A stretch of 64,000 bases of DNA from Martensiomyces pterosporus (taxonomy: Eukaryota; Kickxellomycota; Kickxellomycetes; Kickxellales; Kickxellaceae), in the NCBI GenBank assembly GCA_025201845.1, contig MU603976.1, positions 48,211 to 112,210 of the forward strand. Reading direction: 5' to 3'. The translations under genes and the position numbers were made by a program. Below, piece after piece: positions 18,928 to 28,043 of this stretch (the stretch's first letter is position 1; every line of letters begins with the position of its first letter). The notes beneath the pieces are model-generated. The model made no database searches. It was not told the origin of the DNA and saw only the letters and a program-made list of their open reading frames with translations.

Positions 18928-21245
18928 ATGCCAGAGTCGTCGTCGTCGTCGTACACAGTTCCCGAGCCCATCTTTGCTGAGTGGGCCTATTACAACGTCA
19001 ACTACGGCCTACTATCATCACTTGCCCCTGATACAGCAGAGGCGTGCTCTTGTCAGACCGATGGTGAAGATGCTGCTGCCGAACGTGGATGCTCTGCTTG
19101 TGAGGCAATGGCCGAAGAGTACCGCAGGCAACTTGAAAAGGTAAGGCACCGCGAGCTCTGAAGAAGCGCAATACTGTCAGAATAAGCATGTTGTTTATTT
19201 GCATGGCCACGCTTGAAATCGCTCCTTTTCTTGCTCACTTCATGCTGGCGCCTTCTTTGTAGGTCAGCTCATTTCTGCATATGAAGGGGAGCGAGCTTGA
19301 GCATAGCGTCCGATCCTGTGAGCACTATCTCATGACACTTTCGACCCTCGACCATGGCGAGCAGCTGGTGGGATTAGGCCAGACCGAGGAGACCATCAGC
19401 TCAGCCATGGGCCAAATCCTCGCCCTCGCACGATTCCGCCGATCCAACTTTACAGCGCTTTGGCGGCCCCTGGACCGGCTACGCACACGCTGCAATAAGC
19501 ACCATGAGGAGCTACTCGATCTCGTTGCGTCCTCGCCGCTGTTCCGCGAGTCCTCCTTGGAGACGCAACAGCTGTACCGCACATCGCAAATGTACAACGC
19601 CATCATGCAGGCTGGGTATGCAGGTGGCGGATTTCTGGCTGAGAGCGAGGTGGCGGCATTGCAGGCATTCCCTAGCTTGGCTTTGTGGCGTGGGTGGATC
19701 AGCCCAAATAGCATAAGGAGGGTACATAAGCTGATGTGTGCCAGATTGTCTCCTGTTTACTGCGGCTGTGCCTGCAGCAACGGGTCGTCTTTATCCCAGC
19801 CAACAATGTCTGTTAGCGGTTTGTCTGCTGCTGCAGATCCTTCACCCTGCACCAGCGCACAGAAACAGCGCAAGCAACAGCAAGAGGAACCTCTCAAGGG
19901 CACTGACAGCAGAGAGAGTGCACCGCCCTCTTCGCCACAAGCATATAAATCATCGGCGTCAGCACCAGCACCAGCACCAGCACCAGCATCGATATCGATA
20001 TCGACATCAGAAGACGCATCGCCAGCACCATCGATAAAATCACTGAGCAAGAACTATGAGGACATGACAACTGTGTACTTTGACAGCACAGAGATGGCAA
20101 GATACAAGTCCGGCTTCTCGGCAGAGTCAACTAGTAAGGACTCGCTGGAGCTGTGGTGGTCGGAAAGTGGCGCTCAGACCGTGCATCTGGAGCATAGCAC
20201 ATATTCTGGCCCCTGGTTTGCTGCCGGCGCGACAAAGTCAGGCGCTACACTCGAATCTCGCTACGTGATCCCCTTTCTCAACAGCGAGTTCAATTTCGAC
20301 AGGCTCAGACCACCACCAACTCGACCACAGCAGGAAACCAAGCCGATGACAAACGGCCCTGCGGCAATAGATGTAGAGGAGGATGATGAAGCGACAGCGA
20401 CGCGGAGGCGTGTACAAGCACGAAATATGCAGAGGATCCAAAGAAGCATCATCATGGAAAACCTCAAGCCAGTGTTGGCTACAACCGAGAAGCGCACAGA
20501 GTATGTCGACGCAGCAAACCCAGACATCCGGGTGGCCCTCAGGCGCCATGTGGTCATTTCGCATGACGAGCAGATGCAGCAGTGCACCCAAAGTCAGGAC
20601 AGCCCCTGCTGGCTACAGAGGGCACTTGACGGCGCAGCTTCTAATGGGTCCATAGCTGAGCATCTGCCGTTTGCCATCATCGAAGTACACCTGGCAAACC
20701 ACTCGGTGCTGCCAGAGTGGCTGGCCCACTTGTTCTTCGAGAGCACACTTGTCCACCCGGTGCTTGACTTTGACCTGTATTCTCACGGCATCGCACTGCT
20801 GAAAGGCGACGCCGTTGAGGACCTGCCATATTGGCTGGTTGATTACCACCGGAATCTCTTTCAACCACCACTCTCCGCGGCCGCCGCCAACACAGCTTCG
20901 AGCCAGGTTCCGTCTCCCACCGCACATTCAACATCTAGCCAATCTCTCCAGATTGCGGCTGAGGGTCTGCAAAGCCCACACCCAGACCCCCAAGACTACC
21001 CCTGTGAATCCACAAGGCTTCTGCCGCTCCCAGTCTCTTCTGCGCATTCCAGAACGGCTGCAGCCAGTCGCTATTCGGTGGCAAAGCGGGCACGGTACTA
21101 TTTGTGCATCTCTTTGCTAGCTGCCATGGCCCTCGGCATTGCTCTTGCCATCTGGCCGTATCATGAGCGCCTGATGGAATTTCTAGCGGAGCTGGCCGAT
21201 CTAATTGCTCAGTGGGTTGCTAGGATGCTGCTGAGCAGCTCATAA
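18928..21245 (+). CDS. VTC2/VTC5-like SPX protein with degenerate polymerase domain
   Basis: Two exons, 18928-19140 and 19263-21245, give 731 residues. The N-terminal 150 residues resemble an SPX domain but lack the first helix; Tyr26 keeps the ligand tyrosine position while the lysine partner is Ser30, and the lysine cluster reads R, D, R, T (139-146). Residues about 340-600 follow the VTC tunnel fold (YEDMTTVYFDS, LPFAIIEVHL), but the catalytic bases are gone: IRLRW is LELWW, EVK is EVH and KFSKF is DFDLY. The C-terminus has one strong and perhaps a second membrane helix instead of DUF202. It is likely a non-catalytic accessory subunit like Vtc5. The intron sits exactly where VTC4 intron 1 does. 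Confidence 0.8.
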
Positions 21246-21468
21246 ATAAAGTCATTCACTAGCAGCCAACTTGTTTGGGGGAGGGGCGGAGCGATCGGCA
21301 CACAGCTCTTGAAGAAGGGGCTGCCAGGTTATTCTTTTGGTTTCCCGAAAAAGCCAGCACGGGTCGACTTGCTAAGACGTGGAGTGCAGCGTCCAGTAAG
21401 ACAAAACAGGGGTGACAGCATGTTAGATAGTGAGGCAGGGTGGCCGTATGAACTGCAGGGGTGTACTT

Positions 21469-21620
21469 GTAAATAGATGTATTGCTAACAAGGAAACCAC
21501 TACTCTACTGCGGCGGCCTCCCTGCTTTTATGCCAGGAGNNNNNNNNNNGTAAATAGATGTATTGCTAACAAGGAAACCACTACTCTACTGCGGCGGCCT
21601 CCCTGCTTTTATGCCAGGAG
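21469..21620. repeat. Exact 71-base duplication flanking an N gap
   Basis: Bases 21469-21539 and 21550-21620 are identical over all 71 positions and flank the ten N at 21540-21549. The likely cause is two overlapping contig ends joined with a placeholder gap, so the true sequence may hold one copy. Confidence 0.9.
21540..21549. other. Assembly gap (ten N)
   Basis: Ten unknown bases, a common scaffolding placeholder of arbitrary size. Confidence 0.99.
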
Positions 21621-21736
21621 AACTTCTGCGCCTTGGCGGACTCCAAAAGGGGAGAGAGCCAGCTCAGCGGCTCACTTCAATATTAGCATGACAAAACAGG
21701 GGTGACAGCACACCATGGGCCAGACAGGAAAAGTGG

Positions 21737-21741
21737 CAAAA
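21737..21741 (-). terminator. Pol III terminator of the tRNA-Asp gene
   Basis: Five T residues on the transcribed strand, six bases after the tRNA 3' end. Confidence 0.7.
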
Positions 21742-21746
21742 AGACC

Positions 21747-21818
21747 CTCCCCTGCCGGGAATTGAACCCGGGTCTCCAATGTGACAGACTGGTGTACTCG
21801 CCACTATACTACAGGAGA
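21747..21818 (-). tRNA. tRNA-Asp (anticodon GTC)
   Basis: A 72-base cloverleaf on the minus strand. The acceptor stem pairs TCTCCTG with CAGGGGA (one G-U pair), the anticodon stem pairs CCAGT with ATTGG around the loop CTGTCAC, giving anticodon GTC, and the T arm is CCGGG-TTCAATT-CCCGG with discriminator G. There is no intron. A T5 tract on the transcribed strand (21737-21741) follows within 10 bases and fits a polymerase III terminator. Confidence 0.95.
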
Positions 21819-21995
21819 TTTGCACATTCCGCTTGATGGTTTTCCTTGAAAAATAATAGTATAGTCAACCATGCTCGAATTCTCCCCCATAAACCCACAG
21901 CTCGTGTCTCTCGCCCATATGAACTCGCACAAGCACCTGTGCTCTCATGGCGCCAATAGCAACAGTATGCCACATGTACTTTCCCTGTACACACC

Positions 21996-22565
21996 ATGAA
22001 CAATGCATCGGTGCGGATCGGCGTCCTTGGGGATCTAGGCATCGGAAAGTCAGAGCTCGTTCACAGGATATGCCATCCAGGTAACACCGCGCCGAGCGGA
22101 ACGAGTGACTGGTCAGGACCAACTGTCGACGTACTTGATTTTGAGCGCGCAGGTGGACAGGAAAACGTATGGATCGAGTTCTTGATATTCCCCAGCGAGA
22201 CCAAGCATGCGTCGCCGCGGCAGATGCTATATGGCATTGGACTCGACGCAATATTTCTGGTTTGCGACTGCACTGTGTCCAGATCGTTCTTACATGCATC
22301 TGAATGGCTGGAAGAGGCTCGAGAAGCGCCGGGTCTGCTGAATGTGCCAACTGCATTGGTGCTTGGCGGGCCATCTATAATAGCTGACTGGGTTTCTAGC
22401 AAGGCAATCTCGCGGCTGGTGGAACCGCTGGTCGAGACATACGGCGCAAGAGTGATCAACCTGTCCGGCTTTCTTAGCGCAGCCAGGCTTGATGCAAAGC
22501 AGCAACTTCTGTTGGCAAAGTTTTACGAGTGGGTATTGAGGCGCAAACTTGCCAATTTAAAATAA
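21996..22565 (+). CDS. RABL3-like small GTPase-fold protein
   Basis: A 189-residue protein. The N-terminus has a Walker A motif (GDLGIGKS) directly after a hydrophobic strand (VRIGVLGD), as in Rab-like protein 3. The middle strand LDAIFLVCDCT and the C-terminal helix ending FYEWVLRRKL fit the Ras-like fold. At the place where RABL3 has the guanine-recognition sequence GTKLD this protein reads LGGPSI, so base specificity is doubtful. There is no C-terminal cysteine for prenylation. RABL3 has roles in cilia, trafficking and signalling in animals; its role in fungi is unknown. The gene starts 180 bases beyond the divergently transcribed tRNA-Asp. AATAAA follows the stop. Confidence 0.7.
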   Translation: MNNASVRIGVLGDLGIGKSELVHRICHPGNTAPSGTSDWSGPTVDVLDFERAGGQENVWIEFLIFPSETKHASPRQMLYGIGLDAIFLVCDCTVSRSFLHASEWLEEAREAPGLLNVPTALVLGGPSIIADWVSSKAISRLVEPLVETYGARVINLSGFLSAARLDAKQQLLLAKFYEWVLRRKLANLK

Positions 22566-22598
22566 AGCAGCATGTATAATTTGCGGAGGACATGGTTT

Positions 22599-24251
22599 CT
22601 ATCTTTTAGCTTCTAGCAGCTCTTTGACAATGCGGCTGACGTCTTGCGGCTTCGCTTGACCCTTGGTGGCGCTCATGACCTTGCCAACGAAGAAGTTTAG
22701 TCGACGCTTGTTTCCGCTCAGATAGTCCTCGATTTCCTTTTGGTGCGCATCGAGCAGATGGCTAGCAATGCTGTGCAGCTGGGACTGGTCGTCAATGACC
22801 TTCCATCCGTGGGCTTCAATCAGCTCCTCTGCGGTACGCTTGTCGCCATCCATCACCTCAATCAGCAGCTGCTTGGCCTGTGCTGATGTGACTTGGTCGT
22901 TTGTCAGGGCATCTAGCAGACCACAGAACTGCCTGACTGAAAGCGAGCTGTCACAAAGTCTCTGTCCGCGGTACGAGAGCTGCCCGAAAATATCCGACGT
23001 GATCCAAGCTGCAACACGCTTGGCATCCCGACCCTTTGCTGCCTCTTCGAAAAGTTCAATACAGCCAGGCTCGCCAAGCATCGTCTCAGTCTCCTCTTGT
23101 GACAGCCCGTATTGCGACATAACGCGAGCCAGTGCCTTTTCTGGAAGTTCAGGCATTGTGCACTGAACATCTTGGATCCAGCTATCAGCGATGTGAACTA
23201 GGGGTATATCGGGTTCTGGCATGTATCTGTAGTCTGGTGCTGCTTCTTTGGACCTGGCCAGGAACGTCTTGCCGTTCCTAGCATCGTACCCGCGTGTCTC
23301 CTGCTTCACCTCGTTACCACCCTCAATAAGTGCTATCTGTCTGGAAACCTCGGCTTCGATCGCACCGCGAATGACCTTCAAGCTGTTGAGATTCTTCAGC
23401 TCACACCTGGTTCCAGAAAGTCTATCCTCGCCATCTCGGTGGACAGATACGTTGACGTCGCAGCGCATTGACCCGTCCTCCATATTGCAATTCGATACGC
23501 CAATGTGTCTCAGTAGCGTCTGCATCTTGCGCACATACTGAGTCGCCTCCTCTGCCGTGTCCATATCAGCCTCGCTCACAATCTCCATCAGTGCTACGCC
23601 TGCGCGGTTGAGATCGGTCAGCGTGTATCCTGGATACACGCCGTGTATGCTCTTCGCAGTGTCTTGCTCCAGCTGCAACTGGTGGATTCTGATTTTCTTC
23701 GTGTAGCTGAACCCTTCAGCAGGGCCCAGTTCGACATAGCCGCCGCGGCCGATCGGGCGTGCATTCTGAGTGATCTGATAACCCAGCGGCTGATCTGAGT
23801 AAAAATAGTGCTTGCGGTCGAAGGCAGATACCCTTTGCACCTGGCCATTCAGACCCAGGATCGCTCGTGCTGCCAGTCTCACGCATTCTGGATTAAGCCG
23901 GGGCATGGATCCAGGGAGCCCGGCATCGACCATATTTACATTTGTGTTGGGCAGGTCGTCCCATTTGGCGCTTGCCGTGGAGAAGAGCTTCTGCGCCGCA
24001 GCAAGCTGGACGTGGAGCTCCAGCCCGATCGTAACGTTCCACGACGATGTCTGAGCTTGCGATGGCAAGCGTGCCTTTGTCGTTGTGATGAATCTAGAGC
24101 TTGGCATGCTGTGCTTCAGTTTATATAGCCGCTGTGTCGCCGCGCACTTGCTTTGCGCTGTGCTTCTTATTGCAGAGAACATCCCACGGCGCGAGATAGC
24201 GTTGGGAGCGACGCATTTCACGCTTGTCAGAATCCGCTGTGTGTTCTTCAT
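22599..24251 (-). CDS. PET112: Mitochondrial glutamyl-tRNA(Gln) amidotransferase subunit B (GatB/Pet112)
   Basis: A 550-residue GatB homolog. With GatA and GatF or GatC it converts Glu-tRNA(Gln) to Gln-tRNA(Gln) in mitochondria. The catalytic cradle begins at WNVTIGLELHVQL (near residue 73) and includes HYFYSDQPLGYQITQ, ELGPAEGFSY and the MEDGSMRCDVNVS signature. The C-terminal YqeY-like tail (residues about 400-550, with NFFVGKVMSATKGQA) contacts tRNA. I chose the ATG at 24251 because it gives a basic, Ser/Arg-rich presequence without acidic residues; the frame extends to 24476 without clear homology. Its 3' end nearly meets the RABL3-like gene. Confidence 0.93.
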   Translation of the reverse strand: MKNTQRILTSVKCVAPNAISRRGMFSAIRSTAQSKCAATQRLYKLKHSMPSSRFITTTKARLPSQAQTSSWNVTIGLELHVQLAAAQKLFSTASAKWDDLPNTNVNMVDAGLPGSMPRLNPECVRLAARAILGLNGQVQRVSAFDRKHYFYSDQPLGYQITQNARPIGRGGYVELGPAEGFSYTKKIRIHQLQLEQDTAKSIHGVYPGYTLTDLNRAGVALMEIVSEADMDTAEEATQYVRKMQTLLRHIGVSNCNMEDGSMRCDVNVSVHRDGEDRLSGTRCELKNLNSLKVIRGAIEAEVSRQIALIEGGNEVKQETRGYDARNGKTFLARSKEAAPDYRYMPEPDIPLVHIADSWIQDVQCTMPELPEKALARVMSQYGLSQEETETMLGEPGCIELFEEAAKGRDAKRVAAWITSDIFGQLSYRGQRLCDSSLSVRQFCGLLDALTNDQVTSAQAKQLLIEVMDGDKRTAEELIEAHGWKVIDDQSQLHSIASHLLDAHQKEIEDYLSGNKRRLNFFVGKVMSATKGQAKPQDVSRIVKELLEAKR

Positions 24252-24725
24252 TTCTTCCTCGAGATTACCACAAGACAAACAATAACAGTGCAAAAAAAAG
24301 CGAGGATACAGAAACCAAGGATATGCAAATCGGCAGACGCGCTTAGGAAGAGCGCTCTTCAGCGCATGCTGTTTTGGCTGCTCCTGAGGCGGTCGGCTCA
24401 CACGAGTCGCAAGAGCCGGCCACCCTGAGAGCGGAGGTTGGTTGCACCAAAGCGCCAGGAGCACCACTGTCTGCATTCACATGGTGTAGCCAATGCACCG
24501 CGAATCTTGGTCAGCAATTGCGTGCATTATGCATATCTAGGAAGGGGTAAGGGGAGAAAGCGGCGCGGGGTCACAAAGAGACGGCGGCGCCAAACACCCG
24601 ACGTTTAGATAAAACGGCCTGCCCCGGACACTCGCACTGTTTTCATCACCCTTTCTGACTGATCGCTGCTGCTCTATTCACTTGCAGCCTCTATTATCGC
24701 TTCAACCTGCAACCAGCACTCTGTC
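24252..24725. other. Divergent promoter region between PET112 and the nucleoside hydrolase
   Basis: About 470 bases separating two divergently transcribed genes. No gene seen. A run of A residues lies near 24292. Confidence 0.4.
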
Positions 24726-25712
24726 ATGTCCTCCGCTACTACCCCGATCCCTGTTTGGCTCGACTGCGATGTCGGCCACGACGACGCAATGGCAATAATC
24801 CTGGCTGCATACCACCCGCAGATTGAACTCTTGGGCATCTCGTCGGTGTCCGGGAACGCATCGGTTGACAACACCACAGCCAATACCTTGCGCATCCTCA
24901 AGGCAGCTGGCATCGATGATGTCAAGGTGTACAAGGGTGCTGCGAAGCCACTGGTAAAGCCTGCCAAGTATGCATCTGATATCCATGGCCCCACCGGGCT
25001 TGACGGCACCATCCTTCTGCCTGACCCCGACTACGACAGGTACTTTGTCAACGACGTCAACGCAGTCAACGCAATGCATAAAGCAATCATGGGCAGCGAA
25101 CAGCCAGTCACTGTTGCTGCCGTCGGCCCTCTGACAAACGTTGCCTTGCTTGTTTCCACCTACCCCGAAGTTGTTCCCCGGATCAGAACGCTGGCTATCA
25201 TGGGCGGTGCCATTGGCATTGGCAACGTCACTGCTGCGGCCGAGTTCAACATCTTTTGCGACCCAGAGGCAGCGCAGATAGTCTTCAACTCGGGGATTGA
25301 GCACATTGCGTTGGTCCCCCTCGATGTCACACATACAGTGCTCTCTACAAAGGCCATCATCCAGCGCATTCATGACTCGGTTTCTTCTCCGCGCTTCGCA
25401 CAGGTTGTCTGCGACCTGCTTCATTACTTCAAGGCCACGTATAAAAGCGTGTTTGGCCAGAAGGACGGTGCGCCTCTCCATGACCCAATTGCCATCGCGT
25501 ACCTGATCAGGCGGGATGCATTTACGGAAAAGCACGTTCGCGTGGATGTCGACTGCAATACAGGCCACTCCAACGGCAGAACGCTGTGTGATGTGTTCAA
25601 CAAGACAAAGCTCCCTCCAAACTGCTGGGTCACCACCTCTGTTGATGTCGAGTGGTTCTGGAACGAGATGATTGGTGCCCTAGTTGCTGCTGGCGAGCAG
25701 TCGCCAATCTAG
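24726..25712 (+). CDS. Inosine/uridine-preferring nucleoside hydrolase
   Basis: A 328-residue enzyme of the IUNH family, which cleaves the N-glycosidic bond of nucleosides to base and ribose. The Asp-rich calcium site is seen at the N-terminus (WLDCDVGHDDAMAI, residues 12-25), followed by GISSVSGNAS, the TVAAVGPLTNVALL segment and the MGGAIGIGNVTAAAEFNIFCDPEAA region; His and Asp near the C-terminus (HDPIAIAYL) complete the metal and substrate site. Length and layout match fungal Urh1-type enzymes of the pyrimidine and nicotinamide riboside salvage pathways. Single exon, cytosolic. Confidence 0.93.
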   Translation: MSSATTPIPVWLDCDVGHDDAMAIILAAYHPQIELLGISSVSGNASVDNTTANTLRILKAAGIDDVKVYKGAAKPLVKPAKYASDIHGPTGLDGTILLPDPDYDRYFVNDVNAVNAMHKAIMGSEQPVTVAAVGPLTNVALLVSTYPEVVPRIRTLAIMGGAIGIGNVTAAAEFNIFCDPEAAQIVFNSGIEHIALVPLDVTHTVLSTKAIIQRIHDSVSSPRFAQVVCDLLHYFKATYKSVFGQKDGAPLHDPIAIAYLIRRDAFTEKHVRVDVDCNTGHSNGRTLCDVFNKTKLPPNCWVTTSVDVEWFWNEMIGALVAAGEQSPI

Positions 25713-25805
25713 GCTGCGCTTTGTATGGCTGGAGCGCCAGCCCTTTTTAATTTAGCCTGGGCTTTGTATGAGAAGTAATCTGAATGATTAGCAGCGATCA
25801 CGATC

Positions 25806-25813
25806 TATAAAAG
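25806..25813 (+). promoter_or_regulatory. TATA box of the BFR2 gene
   Basis: TATAAAAG about 140 bases upstream of the first ATG of the BFR2 gene, in a short intergenic space. Confidence 0.55.
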
Positions 25814-25944
25814 CGGGAAAAATATGCTCACGCACTTTTGGACACACAAAGCGGTGCAATTCTCTGCAGCTCCTGCCACTTGCTCTTTCCATTTGTCGTG
25901 CGGTTTTCAATTAAAGTCTAGCTCGGCTACTAGTGTTAGCAATA

Positions 25945-27868
25945 ATGTCGAAAGGTAATTAGCAGGACTCGACACGGCACAGCACAGCGCATAGCCACGG
26001 CGATAGCACATCCAGGGAGGCATCATTTTGTGCCGCTAACCAGTCTTTTCGTTGTGTTGTTTCCATCGCTTGTAGCCACAAAGCGGACAAAGTCGCTCTT
26101 GGAGCAGATTGCCGATATTTCGGATCCCAAACCCAAGGGTAAGCACACAGCAAGCCATTCCAGGAAGCAGAAAGGCACCGCAGAGCCACTTTAGTAATAT
26201 CACTTGCTAACACTTGGCAGTTCTCTCTTGCCTTTTGTAGACTTTGATATCGAGAATGCCGACTTGAACGATGCCGCATACACCGGTGGCGGATCTGGAT
26301 CAGAGGGTGAAAGCTCGGAAGATGAGGAGCTGAAGCGCGAGCATTACATACAAATGGGGAAGAGCTCTTTGCGCAGGCAGCAAGGCCTGGGACAGCTTGG
26401 GCCCAAATATTCCGGCTCCCAGATTAGCCGTAAGGCACTGTATGGAAGTGAGGCTGAAAGCGATGAGAGCGAGGAAGAGATTGCACACGAAGAAAGTGGT
26501 GAGGAGGCTAGCGAGTCGGAGGGGGTGCCTGGGGCAGGTGAAGATAGCGACGAGAGCGAGGTCGAAGACGAGAGTGAGAGTGGCAGCGAGAGTGACAGCG
26601 ACCATGAGAGTAGCGACGATCGGATGATGGCATTTGGCGCAGCTGATGGTGTTGAAGGAGGCGCCGCAGAGTCTAGGAACCGCATCAGAGAGGAGATCAG
26701 AAAGCTTGAGGAGGGTGAGAAGGCCCTTCTAAAGTCTATCACTCAGACAGCACGCAGCGATGTGGAGAAGGGGCAGCACGTCTTGAACCAAACACGGCTT
26801 TGGGAAGGTGCTCTCGATGCACGAATCCGTGTCCAAAAGCTAGTCACTGCAGCTGACGAGCTCCCGCGCTTTGACCTGTTCACGGATCTGGTAGAGGCCC
26901 GTTTTGAAGAGAGTGGGGCTGATGTGGGCAGCGATGGCGAGGATGAGGACAGCAGGGAGGCCAACAGCTTGGAGAAGGCTCGCGAAGCGGTTGGCCTTCT
27001 GCTGAGCTCGCTGGTTGATCTGCGCAATACGCTTGCAGAGCAGAATCCCACAGTTAGGAAGTCACAGGAGATTGTAGGTGCAAGGAACAGCAAGCGCAAA
27101 GCACCCAGATCTGCAGGCGACGAGGACGACGACGGCGATGTGGCCACGACCTGGATGGAGCTTGAGGAGCTGCGCGATGAATTCCGCCCATACAGGGACG
27201 AGTCGCTTGAAAAGTGGAGCAACAAGGTGCAAACCTCAACAGGTGTTAGCACCAGCAAAAAGTTCAAGGCTGTCAACCAGGGTATTCTGCACCAGATCAA
27301 CCAGACGCTGGCTGGCAAGGAGCGTCTTATTGAGCGTACACAGCTGAAGCGGGCAGAGTACAGCATCATCGGCAAACCCAGCGCCGAGAAAGAAAGTGCT
27401 GATGAGACACGAAGCACATCTGTCGCTGTTGATGCTCACCTCAAGGACCATGATGCTGAGATCTTTGATGACACCGACTTTTACCAGCAACTCCTGCGTG
27501 AGCTGATCGAGAGCCGTATGGTTGACACCAACGACCCCACGGCGTCTCTCGGCGTTCGCTGGGCAGCTGTTAAGCAGCAATCGCGCAACAAGAAGCGCAA
27601 TGTCGACACGAAGGCATCCAAGGGACGCAAGATCCGCTACCACGTAATGGAGAAGCTGCAGAACTTTATGCCTCCAATTCCAGCTGGCACATGGCATGAG
27701 GACATGACCAATGAGCTGTTTTCCTCGTTGCTCGGCAATCGTGTGCCCAAATCGATCCTTGACGAGGAGATGGATGAGGGCGATGCTCGCCCGGCAACTG
27801 TCACAGAGTCGCTTGTGCAAACAGGCGAGATCGATGTGTCTGGCCAGGGCTTGCGTCTGTTTGGGTAA
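25945..27868 (+). CDS. BFR2: BFR2/AATF ribosome-biogenesis protein
   Basis: Three exons, 25945-25954, 26076-26138 and 26241-27868, give 566 residues. The first coding exon has only ten bases (Met-Ser-Lys and one base). Splicing yields LLEQIADISDPKPKDFDIEN, the conserved opening of the AATF/Bfr2 family. A long Glu/Asp/Ser-rich stretch follows (about residues 30-165), then the AATF leucine-zipper-like domain and the Traube C-terminal domain (ELIESRM near 440, KGRKIRYHVMEKLQNFM near 480). Bfr2 acts in the nucleolus in early 40S subunit processing. Both introns (121 and 102 bases) contain a CTAAC branch-like site and end in TTGTAG. A TATA box lies 140 bases upstream. Confidence 0.9.
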
Positions 27869-28043
27869 AGAACTAGCATTGAGCCCAGCAACGTCCCTCT
27901 TCTACACCTCCCGTTCTCTATTTTTCAATTACACTACTCTAGCATACAGCCGAAAACTCGATGGAAATATAAAGCAAAGTGGCAGCATGCTGAATAGCGC
28001 TCGTACATTTCCTTCTCAAATGCGGCTGTCTCCACTTTGAACG

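Larger units (their letters stand above)
21400..21710. repeat. 21-base direct repeat pair
   Basis: The same 21 bases occur at 21400-21420 and 21690-21710, 290 bases apart, bracketing the gap region. They begin GACAAAACAG. The flanks outside differ. Origin unknown. Confidence 0.8.
21246..21746. other. Intergenic region with assembly gap
   Basis: About 500 bases without a gene. It contains a run of ten N, an exact 71-base duplication around it and a 21-base direct repeat, listed separately. An open frame that spans the N run is meaningless. Confidence 0.7.

Noticed and set aside
21430..21705. 91-residue open frame crossing the N gap
   Set aside because: It depends on unknown bases and a duplicated contig end.
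21400..21710. Transposable element or CRISPR-like array around the gap
   Set aside because: Only one pair of 21-base repeats and one pair of 71-base repeats, with no transposase, terminal inverted repeats or regular spacing.
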